From: Glandiceps talaboti
Taxonomy: Eukaryota > Hemichordata > Enteropneusta > Spengelidae
DNA: 64,000 nt
Reading direction: 5' to 3'
Assembly: GCF_964340395.1 (NCBI RefSeq)
Contig: NC_135570.1
Coordinates: forward strand, 13,074,322-13,138,321
In this document: one piece after another, positions 32,880 through 47,133 of the stretch
How the letters are laid out: each line of letters begins with the position of its first letter
How positions within the stretch are numbered: position 1 is the stretch's first letter
Notes under the pieces: model-generated
Seen by the model: only the letters and a program-made list of their open reading frames with translations
What the model was told of the DNA's origin: nothing
Databases searched by the model: none
Translations under genes and position numbers: made by a program

Positions 32880-35568
32880 TCAGACTATCATGACTATGCT
32901 ATACCTATTTTTAATTTACTATTATTTGTCTTTATGCTTGTAAAGAATCTTGAAACCCCCTCAGAAGATTGTCTTCAATATTGACAAGTGTTGAATCATA
33001 TATCTTACAGTATGCACTGCTCATAGTCATAAAAAGCTAATGGCCTATAATTTACAGCAACATGGGAAAACATTCTCCCCTTTTAAGTGAACTAAACTGA
33101 CAACTTCTCTGGTTTGCTAGCCGAGACTCAGGGATTTTGACGTGTGACACAAAAGTTAAAATCCCCACAGAACTTGACTACTGGTTTGCTAAAATGACAT
33201 TCCTGGACTATCAGAGAAAATAACAGGTTATATGTATAAGATTGCAGAACGCAAGCTGAAAGTCAAAATGAAAGTAAAAGATGTCTCCACATCACACACT
33301 ATGATGGGTATGTTGAATATTCTTCATTGGAATGTCCATTCATACATACCTACTAGCTAAAACTATTAAAACTGCTAAGAATGTAAGTCATAATAGGGGG
33401 TTATGGTTAGGCAATTTTTTACAGACTTTTTCGTCGTTACATTCACCATGTACCTTAACCTGAAATCAACATCACCATGTTCACCTCAGGGTAAATATCT
33501 TTTTCTAGCAGACATGTCACACCTACTGCTTGTATAGTCGGACTAGCTACCCACGGTATAAACCACGACAGTTTATGCTCTAGGCTGCCGAGTCTACTTA
33601 TAAATTCCAGACTCCTGATCGGATTAAATCAGGCCACATTTTTGTGGCTTTGTACGGGAAAATTAGGGAAATCCTCCAGGCATTATTGAGAACTGGGGTT
33701 CAATCCGATTGTTTACAGAAAAACAAAAGGAAATGTATACATAATGTACCAGGGTACTCATTTATCATACAACTGTATAGTTAATTTATCTATCTCGTTT
33801 TTTTGTTCTTTGTTGTTGTTGTTGTTGTTGTTTTTTGGAGGGAGGAGGTTTCCAACTGAAAATTTACAATGCATTTTACCATTCTATATTCACTTGCCTA
33901 AGTTACAAACTTACATGCATTTGTTTTCAGTATGTATGTAATGACAATTGCTTTGCTGCTACTATCTCAAGAAGATCTCTACAACATCTACATCTCTCTG
34001 CTAAGAAGAGCTTCTCGAGATAATATCACCAAGACAAAGAAAACTCTGCTAAAATAATTCAGAATTTTATTTAATATCTGATGCTACCATTGTGCAGACT
34101 TGGCCAGGAACACATCCATCACAGATGACTAGCTTACACTGTAACATTACATCCAGTATTTGCTATGAAACTTGAAAGTGCAGATGTTTCAATTGCAAAA
34201 AAAAAAAATTTCACACAATTCTACAAATTGTGTAAGACAAATGAAATTAAACACAATATAGACTAAAAGAGAGCTGAGCAAACCTCTTAAAACGAAGTAC
34301 GCTTTGAGCATACCGATAAATTCAATCAGGAGACACTACTGTATCTAAATGAATACACCGACAAGACATAAACATTGTCCTTTTAATTACCAGATATCAA
34401 TTTTATCTCTCCTATAAAGGGACTTCATTGAGGAAATAAAACACTGTAACTATCACAGCAACGGGTTTTCCAATTCATTACTTTAACACTATAGTGATGG
34501 ATCAAGCTAGTACTGTGGTATGACCTATGCCGAGGACATCACAGCTACACAGAAGTCCCTCATGAAGCCCTAGGAATGTGAACGGTGTAATTCTACCCTG
34601 CAGGCATCCTGCTGGATGTAGAATTTTTTGTGATTAATAACAGCTTATTTGTTTTTCATTTGTTTAGAAACCATATGTCACACGTTTGCCTTTGTAAATC
34701 ATTCTCAGATAATTCACATTATATTATGCAGTTGGACTGGAACCATACTGTTGAGAGTTTGATTCGTTATTTGGCAGTGATTTTTATTCAGGCAATAGTG
34801 AAGTAAAATCTACTGAAAGCACAATTTTTTTTCTACTTATTTATAGAACTTTACAAACCAACAATATGGTATAAAAATTAAAACTGTAAGTTTTGCCAGA
34901 TTTCTACCACTCTGTTACCAAGGTTACGAAATATTGACTGAAAATATCAAAATACCAGAAAATGACAAAGTTGATGAACTAAATGACATTAATGATTCTT
35001 ACAGTACTGTAATGTGTAAGAAATTGCTACCAGGGCGGCCAGAGCTCTAAAACTGTATATAGTTCGTCTTTATCCTAGAAAAATAAATCTGTCGTTTAGG
35101 AGCTGTTGTTTTAGCTGGGAGTACAGGCTCAAGTTCTTACGTAGTCTTCTTTACGATTATACAGTAAAAATTTTTTATACGAATTAACTCAACATGTGCT
35201 AAGATTTATATATAGCATATATGCAATATTCAGCTGTTTTACGTTTTGTAGATAGTACACGTCATGTGGCTCTAGTCTATGCTATCCATGGCATCAATCT
35301 CAAGATCTCTATCTGAGAGTTGAAGACATGCGGTGATACCATAGATAGCACTAAACTAATATGGTCCTGTTAAAATACTTGGGAAATGTGCTGTCAGTGG
35401 CAAAAAAGTGGGGGTTGGGGTGGAGTTGTAAAAGCAATGTCATCAAATTAATATCTCATGAATCAGCCTTGGGGATCATTTAAATGGAAGCTTCAAGTCA
35501 GGGTATTATGTTCTCACTGTGGGTTGTCAGGTCAGTATTGTTTTTAAACCTCTGGGTGCTATAAAGTC
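32880..35568. other. No gene seen; (GTT)8 at about 33810
   Basis: AT-rich unique sequence. A GTT trinucleotide run of about eight units lies at 33808-33831. The ORFs 33744-33941 and 33835-34023 overlap it and are unrecognised. Confidence 0.45.
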
Positions 35569-35668
35569 TGCCCTCTATGTGAATTGGATGAGAGCCTGAC
35601 ACACAGCAACTTCTTGTATTACACCCACACCAAAATTTAATGTTCCCCTACCCCTTACGCTGTGTAGT
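35569..35668 (-). repeat. Single reverse-orientation copy of the 18.4-kb tandem unit
   Basis: Read on the minus strand, GGGGAACATTAAATTTTGGT, then GTGGGTGTAATACAAGAAG and GCTGTGTGTCAGGC, matches the unit of the array at 18430-19025 (GGGGAACATTAAATTTTGAT and the GTGTGTCA segment). The unit therefore exists outside its array. Confidence 0.65.
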
Positions 35669-35976
35669 CTGGATGCCAACATGGTTTCTAACTAAAACCA
35701 CGTGTGGAGATGTAAATTGTAGCGATACCGTATAGGGACTAGACTATACTCTGTGGTGATCCAAGAAAACCTAACTGAAGCTTGTATACATGTAGAGTAC
35801 ATTTCGGGTATGGTACCAAACTGACATCTGAAACTGGAAGGTGTAATACCAGGTTAGCACACCATTATCATCATCCCAACTTAGTGGTGATTAGTAAAAT
35901 CGTAACTTGCCTTGTTCTGACAAAGTTGTTAATAGCTCCGACCATTTAACACAAGCAGCAACTTGACACCTAAGTA

Positions 35977-36050
35977 CTGAACACCCTAAGCGCTGGACAC
36001 CCTAAGTGTTGTTTGCCCAAAGAGTTGTTCGCCCAAAGAGTTGTTCGCCC
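35977..36050. repeat. Short tandem repeats of 16-17 bp
   Basis: ACACCCTAAG occurs twice, followed by TTGTTTGCCCAAAGAG, TTGTTCGCCCAAAGAG and TTGTTCGCCC. Confidence 0.85.
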
Positions 36051-38730
36051 TATTAAAGTCCAGTCATAACAAACATTAATGTGAACATGGCTTATGTTAT
36101 CAGCCGACAAAATCAAGATTTGTAGAACCACCGACATCTTTACATCAACAGTACAAGTTAAAATAATTCCATTCAACAATAACATCCACTGTCATTACTT
36201 CTGAATTTCTTATTTCATATTCAGATAGTGTTCACAAAATGCACTTGACGTTTCCTGTTATCCAATCTGACATCAGCTGTCAACATCACACCTGAACTCC
36301 TTATCATCGCTAAAATTTCAAGAACTGATGGACAGTTATCAAACGCCAGTTCTGAAATTGTGTCAACATCGCATACTAGACCTTCCTGTGCAAACCGTAA
36401 ACTTCATCTCTCAAATTTCTAAACTGACAGGCAATTATGAAATGTCAATTTTGACATTGAGAAATTAGTCTCACTGCTCGTACAGAAGAGGTTAAAGGTC
36501 ACAGTACTATAGGGACTTATTAATTTACACATCTCAATGCTTCATTAGGTTCTCTTTATGTAGTACCTACAAGTGCACTGATTACTTCCATCTTACTCAG
36601 AGGATTTGAATTGAGGGCAATAAAATCACAGATGAGATTTCTGGCTACTTTATTTCTAGATCAATCTGATTAAAATCCAATGTAGTGTACACAGCGCGAT
36701 TTCTTTTTGGCTGTTACATTTACTGTCGTTTGTTCTTTTGTGAATCCTCGTTACATACATCTGACATGTTTTCCTGAGCCACACGAGAGTGCTGAGTGAA
36801 TTGACTCAACAAATCTAGATGCCTAATGTGCCAAAACATACAGGGGTACAGTACTTCCAAGCACTCTGCTCAAAAAGAGCATGAGCACAGAGTGCAGACA
36901 ACAATGTTATGCAAGTTCACAGCCAACACAATTCAATAGGGAAGTTGCAAACCCGCCATGTTGAATGTTGCATCATGGGAAATGTGATAATAAATACTAA
37001 TCAATTAGTATTGTAAACAATGTTGATACATTGTTTGTAACCACAAATAATCAATTCATAGTTACCCTGACAATTGTGGGAGGTTTATTTTATCGGTAGC
37101 TCCAGATTAGGTATTACGATAATCACAGATAATCCCATAGTCCTTTGCATCTGAGCATGCTCAGTTTGGATTACAAGTTCCCTATTGGAATACTCACTTC
37201 TCAGACACGATTTCAAACCAATCAAAATATACTCTCCTTCTTTAGCCATAGAGGGCATGCTAATGAAATTTTAGAGCCTCTGTATTTTATCCCCGCAATC
37301 ACGATTGTCACGAGTATTATACGAGTTATGTTTCAAACGAGAAATGTCCTTAGGCTACATTTAAATTTGAACAGAAAGATAATTTACATAATCAAAGACA
37401 AAAATAAATTTGATTTGTCGTATTTAAATATCATTTGATTCTTGCAATCTTAATAAATGTAACAAAATTGTACAAATCAAAAAAATTACTTCGCTATTTT
37501 ATCATAATTACAAAGCGGTTTAGAAATACATAAATCCTCTTTCTACCCGAGGGGTTATTTCCTTGTACACAAAAAATTACAAGTTGGGAAAAAATCTAGA
37601 TTTAAAAAAAAAATATTGTTGGAGAATTTCTTTGTTCAATAGTACAAGCTATAGGATTAGTATCGATATCATGCGTACTTCATAAAGTACGTTCGTTGGT
37701 AATACTAGATACCCTTGCATCCCTCAGCTTCCGCTTGCTTCTCCACAGAGATGGTTCTTAGTTGTTCAGATAACACTCATCTGCCTGTACTTATAAATGA
37801 ATACGGTAAGACTACTAAAAATTTCATAAGTTTAAAATTATAAGACGCTACAATAGTACAGGGAGAAAAAAAAAAGAAGAAATTTTTGAGTCCTGAAAAA
37901 AATTTTTTTTTTCATCGATTGAAAAAGTGTCGTATTTTCCAATTAACTTACGCCTACAAATAAATAGCAGGAGATTTGAACACGGGAGTACTATCTCTCA
38001 TAATCCCCAATGTAATTATAATTCCTGTCTCTGATTTCAATGCTAGAAGACATCTCCCTCTAGCAAAAACCTTTTAATCTTAAAAACAAGGACAATAAAA
38101 GCTGTAAGATGTGATAGTTCCTTGTCATACTGGGTTTCGATTACATCCGACGTTTTTCTTTCTTAAATGCCAACTCCGCTCTTGACATTTTACGAAAAAA
38201 TATCTCACAAAATGGCCAATTATCATTTTGTAAAGCTTCTAGACACACACATACAGTCAGCCATCTGCTACAATAAGCAAGAATCGATAAATATGTCTTA
38301 TGGTGATACATGTACTTCAATATTACTATTTAGATTACGTCTGGCTTTTTACATCTAAGCTCCTAAAATTGCCGATAATTGCCACGCGTCTTAAAGGCCG
38401 ACAGAGTAATCACTAGAAACCTTGCTATTTGGCATGTACCTACTACAAATGATAGAATCTAAGTATTGTTGCTATGTTTTAGGAACCTTAGTAACAGAGG
38501 AGAAAAATCTGGTGAAAATTACACAGATTTCCATAACATAATTTTGGTGGTGAACTCTGGTAAAACACTTGGAAAACAAAGGTATATACACTCATACTAT
38601 CTACAAGTACTACTTACCAACCATAGAAAGACACAAAATTCTTTGTCATACGACATATCTAATGATAACTCAAAAACAGTTTTAACATGATTTACATTCT
38701 GCCCATTCTATTTGCGAATTTTCCCCAAGA
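36051..38730. other. No gene seen
   Basis: AT-rich unique sequence. The ORFs at 37145-37438, 38167-38358 and 38466-38690 show no recognised domain. Confidence 0.4.
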
Positions 38731-38870
38731 CTTAAAGGCCTCGGATTCAATCCCAGGTTCTTACATTAGCATAGTATGTTATGAGTGGAGCCATAAGATT
38801 ACACAGGATCATCCTTTTGTTTAGGACAAACTTTTTCTATAACCCTGCTAGACTATCACTTTTAACATCT
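38731..38870. repeat. Dispersed repeat family D, copy 4
   Basis: CTTAAAGGCCTCGGATTCAA, then TCCCAGGTTCTTACATTA, GAGTGGAGCCATAAGATT and TTAGGACAAACTTTTTC. Followed immediately by copy 5. Confidence 0.78.
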
Positions 38871-38890
38871 AACTTTCAATACTGACAATC

Positions 38891-39008
38891 TTTAAAGGCC
38901 CATGTTTCAATCCCAGGTTCTTACATTACTGTTATCTTATCAGTGGAACCATAAGAATTCCGAGATCATTATTCTGGACAAATCTTTTTGCTGGCACGCC
39001 AGGTTGTT
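38891..39008. repeat. Dispersed repeat family D, copy 5
   Basis: TTTAAAGGCCCATGTTTCAA, then TCCCAGGTTCTTACATTACT, GTTATCTTATCAGTGGAACC and TTCTGGACAAATCTTTTTG. It is in the same orientation as copy 4, with starts 160 bp apart. Confidence 0.8.
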
Positions 39009-40360
39009 TCCATGGAAACCTTGAACATGTAACTTTGTCTATCTCACAAACAAACACCTTCATTTTATATTGCTTTCCAAAAAAAAATTTCGTACAGTCT
39101 GTAAAATATCAGAAGACATCCTCGATAAAGGTTACCTCGTTTATGTAGCACCTGGCTGTCATTACGCCTTGAGTAATACTTACTATAATCTTCTCAAACC
39201 ATGTTCCGTTTTTTCCTCAGAGGAAAACGTAATTTGATAATACAACAGCATTTGCTTTAGCTTTACAACAAATCCGTAGAAATCCTTTAGATGAAAAGGG
39301 AATAAAACAGACACACGGAATCCAATTCCAACACCCCTAAACCAGCTTAAACTCGTACTCATCTCATCGACTTATCAATGAATCCCCTTTGCGCCATCGT
39401 AACTGTAGCCTGCGGACTGGATCAACCTACCCACTGATGATAGCACATATAAGATGTCTGCCGTCATTAAAAAAAACTTTTTTGTCTGATTTTTTCCTGC
39501 TTCTCTCATATAGTAGTCTCTAAAGAGATCAAATTAGTCAAACTCCACCTGTCCCTAAAAGCCCCGTGATTTTATAAAATGCGTCACGCACGATGCAGAA
39601 ACTGAGACCATTTCAGAAAAAAAGAGAGAATAATTCCTAGGTATATTTACCTGTGCAATATTTTCTACCCAATAATCTCTACGAAGTACAATTTTCAGAA
39701 CCTATATTGTCTTCCATTATTGGTGGAGGATACATTGTTAACTTGACTTGCTGGCTCCACAGCGTTTGTTCTAGGAAACAACACTGTCAATCCAGCTAGT
39801 CAAGTCTCTGGCGCACTGCTAAGGAAATCATGCTAAAAATAACTATTGAGTACATACATGTCAAGTTCTGCAACTATATCCCCAGCATCCAGCAGTGCCT
39901 TGAGTTTAACACACAATATGTGATCGACAGTCAATGAAAATTCTACAGCAAGTTTCATAAGCATTGATCCGTGACTGACATACCACTATAGCTAGCTTGT
40001 CAACTTGTCAAGTTAAAATATCGCATTTCTTATCAAACTGTCAATCATCATAGTATGGGGTTGGGTATAGATTGAATCTGGAGACACACACTACTGTAGA
40101 ATGATGTCATGTGTATAGTAAAGTATTCTCCATACTTTTTACACTAGAAAATCAAGAAACTTGAAAATAGCATATCTAATGATCTGTTTTCATATAATTT
40201 TGGACAAAAACAAGAGTGTGGTTTCTATTTTATCAAGCAGGTACTAAAAAATTACAAGCAGGTTTGTTACTTTTATTTGTGCATGGAAATACTCTAGGTA
40301 TTACTATCCATGTATTCAGCAAACGTTTGCAGACCACAGACATTGGCGTTTCTAGTTTCT
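39009..40360. other. No gene seen
   Basis: AT-rich unique sequence. A minus-strand GTAAGT site near 39177 has no usable start codon upstream. Confidence 0.4.
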
Positions 40361-41194
<834 letters not shown>

Positions 41195-41286
41195 CAACAT
41201 AGTGCTAGAGGCATGCGCACACAATAACATAGTGCTAGACACATGCGCGCATAATAACAAAGTGCTAGATGTATGCGCACACAATT
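41195..41286. repeat. 30-bp tandem repeat, three copies
   Basis: AGTGCTAGA begins units at 41201, 41231 and 41261. Each continues with .CATGCGC.CA.AATAACA-like sequence. Confidence 0.9.
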
Positions 41287-43750
41287 TCAGGAATAAACCA
41301 ACCATGCTGATTCACCCTTATTGGTTCTCCACAAGGCTGAACACAACCATGTCAAGATAAAATTTTTCCCTTTTTCCCAAATGACAAACTACCGTATATT
41401 ACGATAAAAACATCCCTCGTGAATTTCACTCTCCTCGGAGAAAGTGCAAAGGTATCAATTTAACCTTTACCAAGATCGAAACAAGGTCACGTCTTCATCA
41501 TGGATATTTATGAGGTGAACATTTTTTTCATTAAAACAGAATGCTGTTGAGGAGACTCTGACAACTTCTGAATTTATCTTTATTAGCTGAATATGCTTAC
41601 AAATATCTTGGGATATTAGGAAATTTATTATGGCACGAAAAGGAAAGGACCACGGAGTGCCAGGAAACATAAAGGCAAGAAAGCCCAAGATAATTAGTAC
41701 GGATACATGTTAACAAAAGCCAAATTACACAGCATTCCTGGTTTTATGTTATACAGCTTTTCCTTGCAAATGCCCCTCGGAGCAAAGCGGCGTTCCTTTT
41801 TTTCCATGCAGACTTGTGTTCAATCCGGTGGAAAACATCATTCCACTTTCCAGCGAGGGGAATCAGTGAGTGGAAAATGGATGAATAGCAGTAAATGCTG
41901 ATGAGCTCTGCCTTTTTACTAAGAGAGCATGACATCAATTTCTAATATCCCATAAAGCGAGGTATAGACTTTCTATTCTAAAGTCTTTCAATTATTAGAT
42001 TGAGCAGACACTGCGCACCTTCAAGCACAACCCTCATGTAACAGTTATCTCATTTTTTAAGTTTTAGTAAATATATATATATATATACATTGCCATCTGT
42101 ATCCTTGCTGTAAAATATAAACAAAACCAAGACTGATAATTGGTAAATGTTTCTAATTAGTTATAAAATCCTTCTAATTAGTTGTCAAATGCGTCTAATT
42201 AGTAGCACTTGATTAATTATTGGTGAAGTAGTAATTAAACATGTACAATAATTAATTACCCCTTACTTCTCACATGCAAGTCACTAGACAAACATATAAA
42301 CAGCATTAACTTCCAATGGTGTGGGATAAAAAATTATTTGTCAATGTTTTAATACTTTAAAAAAATTCAGGAATGTTTACAAATTTTTATCACTCGGCAC
42401 CCATAAAAGTTACAAAATGATTTGAGTTGCAGTTACATATAGAACCTGCAGTGTAAACTTTATTAAACAGCTCGAGTCAAGTTAAACATCTCCAAAAATA
42501 TTTCTGCAAGAAGATGAAATATCAAGAAAGGATTTGATTCCGACATTCATATAAAATACAGTATGTGTGATTGTATGCATAACAGCAAAAACTCACTGGG
42601 AGCAATTCCCAGCACAAAAAAAATGAAAAAAGAAGAAAAAATACAGTAAGAAGTCTGAAAGAAACAGAAATATAATGTCATGTAGCCCTGAGTATATGTA
42701 TATTAAATACCCCATGAGAATTTAGTAATACCTTTGTAAAAAGATTCCCATATCTTATGTTTTTTGGTTTGGTTTTGTTTTTGAGATCAGGACTATTGCA
42801 TTTTTGATTTATGATATGGGTTTCATCAGTTCATATTACACCCAGTAGGTGACTACTAGACACCATATCACTTCTTGTGTCAGGGTTTGCATCTCCAAAC
42901 TGATGGTGAGGGGAGGGGGAGGGAGGAATGATGGCAGGAAAAGGGGTGCTGGCAGGGGACTTTCAATCTCTTATAATACTTTGCAGGGCAGAGATGCAGG
43001 GTCAACTGTCACAATCAAATCCAATATTACATATCAGACTGCATAGATGTTCACATAAAAGGAACTATGAGATAATAACAGCAAAGGACATCTCTACATC
43101 CAAATGAACTTTCCTCGGTACATCTATCTTCTTCATTTCATCTAACAAGTCAAGTTCAATGCAGCAATTATGTCCACTGATTTCTAACTGACCTTGAACC
43201 TAATGTTAACACTGTTCATCTAAAATTCAATTTTCCAATAAATGAATATGTCATATACCTTAGAAGATGTCGAACAGAATTCTACATAACACAAATTAAC
43301 TAATCTATTTACAACTCAGGTACTGCCTAAAGTCAGGTTTATAGATACATTTTATCTAAAATGATATTTTGTTTTCTGAACAACTAAGTGACTGTGATTA
43401 TGCAGTTAAATCCAGTCATAATTATTAGATTAACATCTTGTGTAGAACAGTGTGTCACCATGGTTACGACATGGAAATTTCATTTCCTTATTTAGGAGTC
43501 CAGGACAGAACTGCTTGCAGGCAATACTATGACATTCCATGTACATATTATATAATATGTATAACCTAGCTATAAGTATATATGTAGTAATCATTATCAT
43601 AAATTAAAATTTTTATTTTTCTAAAAATAGGGTGAACATTCTGTAAAATAAATCCTGTAAAATAAACAAATGATTATTTACAGGACACAATGTAGATATG
43701 TTTGTACATGTCTTTGTCTGTGTAAATGGGTGCATACAATGTATAATATC

Positions 43751-43753
<3 letters not shown>
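41287..43753. other. No gene seen; (AT)n at about 42070
   Basis: AT-rich sequence with an (AT)n run at 42070-42086 and a loose TCTAATTAGT repeat at 42150-42205 (three occurrences, about 24 bp apart). The ORFs 41467-41688, 41707-41901 and 42849-43046 are unrecognised. Confidence 0.45.
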
Positions 43754-43782
<29 letters not shown>

Positions 43783-44461
43783 TGTATGTATGTATGTATG
43801 TATGTATGTATGTATGTATGTATGTATGTATGTATGGATGTATGCATGGATGGATGGATGGATGGATGGATGTATGTATGTATGTATGTATGTATGTATG
43901 TATGTATGTATGTATGTATGTATGTATGTATGTATGTATGTATGTATGTATGTATGTATGTATGTATGTATGTATGTATGTATGTGTGTGTGTATGTGTG
44001 CATGTATGCGTGTGTATGTATGTATGTATGTATGTATGTATGTATGTATGTGTGTATGTGTGTGTATGTGTATGTGTGTATGTGTGTATGTGTGTATGTA
44101 TGTATGTATGTATGTATGTATGTATGTATGTATGTATGTATGTTATGTATGTATGTATGTATGTATGTATGTATGTATGTATGTATGTATGTATGTATGT
44201 AGTTAGGTTTGTATGTATGTATGTATGTATGTAGTTAGGTTTGTATGTATGTATGTATGTATGTATGTATGTGTGTATGTATGTATGTATGTATGTATGT
44301 ATGTATGTATGTATGTATGTATGTATGTATGTATGTATGTATGTATGTATGTATGTATGTATGTATGTATGTATGTATGTATGTATGTATGTACGTACGT
44401 ACGTATGTATGTATGTATGTATGTATGTATGTATGTATGTATGTATGTATGTATGTATGTA
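43754..44461. repeat. Long (TATG)n microsatellite
   Basis: About 700 bp of TATG/TGTA tetranucleotide. Interruptions include a GGAT block at 43834-43871, (TG) patches near 43984 and 44050-44095, AGTTAGGTTTG twice (44200 and 44232) and ACGTACGTACGT at 44392. Open in most frames on both strands; the YVCM and HTYI ORFs are artefacts. The length is likely to vary between individuals and may be collapsed in the assembly. Confidence 0.97.
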
Positions 44462-44764
44462 GACTAGTAGATTATTTTAATATATTGACATGAGGTAATA
44501 AAATACCTCTCAGTCTATTGGGCTAATAAGTCACCTTGAACAAAAAAAATGATACATTGAAAAGATTACAAGCATTGAAAATTAAAGTGAATCTATCAAA
44601 GAACTTGACAATATTTCACTGCACCTGCATGGTTGCATGTTATTAGAATGGCGCCTTATAAACAAACTAAGTTTCAAAGATTAATAAGCACATGGCCTTG
44701 ACACAGACAAATTAGTCTATGTGACGTCATTCAAAATGAAACCTGGTGGTCATTATATCGCATC

Positions 44765-45400
44765 AATTTCAAATTACACTGTACTGTATTATAATATTAT
44801 GCTACATGTATGCACAGCTATACTGTGTTGCTGTTTTATGAAACTGTCATGTTATTTCTAATTACACTGTGCTGTATTACACAGCTGTAAACATATCATA
44901 TCATGGGGCTCTGCTCATATACATTGCGATGTACTGTAAAATTTCATATTTCATGTATTTTGAATTACACTGTGCTGTGTCATATAATGGTGTTCTACTC
45001 ATATATACTCTATAAATTGTCAGAACATTAGTTCTAAATTACACTGTACTGCATCATATCACAGTGTTCTGCATACATATACGATATACTCTGTCATGCT
45101 GTTCAACAAAACTGTTATGTTACATTTTACTTGCAATTACACTATACTGCTATCATACTGTGATTATCTAAATGCTAATGTTTTTGACAAAATTATTTTT
45201 TTTAAATTGCCATATTAGTATCATTACATTAATTCTAGAATACACTGTGCTATATCATATTATGATGTCGTGCTTACACAAACACCCACATTGCTTTCTA
45301 CAATTATTATGCTACAAATAATTCTACATTTTAATACACTGGGCTACATCAAATTATAATGCTCAGCACAGCTGTACAGTGAAATGCTATTAAGCATAAC
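44765..45400. repeat. Degenerate 90-100-bp tandem repeat, about seven units
   Basis: The block AATTACACTGTGCTGTATCA, or a close variant, starts units at about 44771, 44860, 44962, 45038, 45135, 45238 and 45332. Each is followed by an ATAATG..GTTCTGCTCATATAC-like segment. Old, decayed array. Confidence 0.78.
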
Positions 45401-45841
45401 TGTTCAAAATCTGTTACACTGGACAGGAGGTTGTCAGAAATTCTTAACAATTCCTAATTTGAAATAATAGTGTTATTGAGCTAGTGCTCAAGGCATGTTC
45501 TGAATTAATGATGGACTCTCGTTTTATATATAGATTCCATCTCATTCATTCACTGTTTTCTGTAAAAGCCATCATGTCTGCGACAAGGTGAAGGTGAGAA
45601 TAACATCAACGGAATTGCAATTACTTTCCAAAGATACAATCTCAAGTGTAGCTGTCTTCCTTAATGGACCACTACCTTCAACTTTCTCCACTCACGGCAC
45701 CTTTTTCCACTCAAGATTTCCTTAGATGAAATCTAACCATCACAGCAGAGTGCCTCCTAAAACACATTTTTTATACAGCAACTGCTATTTGGCAATTACA
45801 TGCAGAGTTAACAGTTCAATGATCCACTCCACTCCACCTTA

Positions 45842-45883
45842 CCCCCTCCCTCCTCACCCTCACCCTCACCCTCACCCCCACCC
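45842..45883 (-). repeat. CCCTCA repeat with G-quadruplex potential on the minus strand
   Basis: The minus strand reads GGGTGGGGGTGAGGGTGAGG and continues with further GGG runs: seven or more G-runs with 2-3-base loops. The GGGTGA unit resembles but is not the animal telomere repeat GGGTTA. Confidence 0.85.
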
Positions 45884-47133
45884 ATTTGTATAACAACTCT
45901 ACATGTCCATATGTGATGTGTGAAGCCTGTAAGAAATCAGCTGTGCTAAAATGCCAATGTTTTGAACCGTGTACATTTCATACCAGTGAAATATACACAA
46001 AAATAATTATTTTCATTCTCACTTTGATTATGATCGGTTACTAACAGCGTTAATCATTACCTTGGGTACGTCAGATCTTTATAATCCTTATAACGTTTAT
46101 CAAAACAAATTGAAACTGAAATGAACTATACCCTACAATAGCTTCTGAAATTGACACAATAGATATATACAAAGTAATGTATTCCCTGGAGTTCATTTAA
46201 GGTCACCGGGGTCGTGACCCAAGGGAACATCAAATGCAACTCAAATGACAGCTGTTGATAGTATCTTTCAAATGCAAATGGAGTTTATTTATTGAAACTC
46301 GTCCCTCTTGCTTAAACATACGGGTTGCCGTGACACTCAAGTCTCCTTATCAAATGATGGATACTCCAATAATTTCCTACTTTTTGAAATCTTTTGTATC
46401 ACCATGGTGATCAATCATAATATATTTACAATAAATGTATCCATCCTAGCTTATCATAAAATCTGCTGAGATGTTATCTTTTCAACTACATCATGTTATC
46501 TCGTGTTTATTGTCCACTTACATCTGGACGCACAATGTACTTGCTATTAAATACCTTTTGGGATAATATACATTGCAGCTAAATTTTCTGTCTAATCAAT
46601 CAAACTTGATCAAGATAAGTAGGCTAATAATGATCTAGTGACGTCACTTAGGGAGTATCAATTCACTGAAATCATCTTGATAAGGAGTTAAGATATTCAA
46701 AAAACGTGTCGGTGCATAATAATTTCTGATTTTTTGTAGATCTTTACATGAATCAATGTTATTCTCAAATTAATAGCCCTGTCTTCTCCACTTGGAATCT
46801 TGAATTGGTTCAAAAATCGGCTCAACATCGGTTCTCCTGCACATTTCGTTGTTTCAAAAAAACCTCCTCATTCAAAGAACTTATTTAAATTAAATCCATT
46901 TGTAGTCAACACAAAAGTAAACGTGAATGAATTCAAAAACAATGTTCGGATTTCTCACCTGGACAGAAACCACATCCAATCGATTAAGTTTGAATTAGTT
47001 TTGAAACGATCCAAGTGCTTACAAGGCTTATAATATATACATAATTACAATACACAGAATAGTGGTGTTTCAACGACCTTAAATCTACAGTGTTACTTCA
47101 AATACACAGTAACTAATCAAAATACGACTCACA
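45884..47133. other. No gene seen
   Basis: AT-rich. The plus-strand ORF 46800-47033 (77 codons) is Asn/Lys-rich and unrecognised. A minus-strand CAG|GTGAGA site near 46958 has no phase-0 frame with a start codon. Confidence 0.4.
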
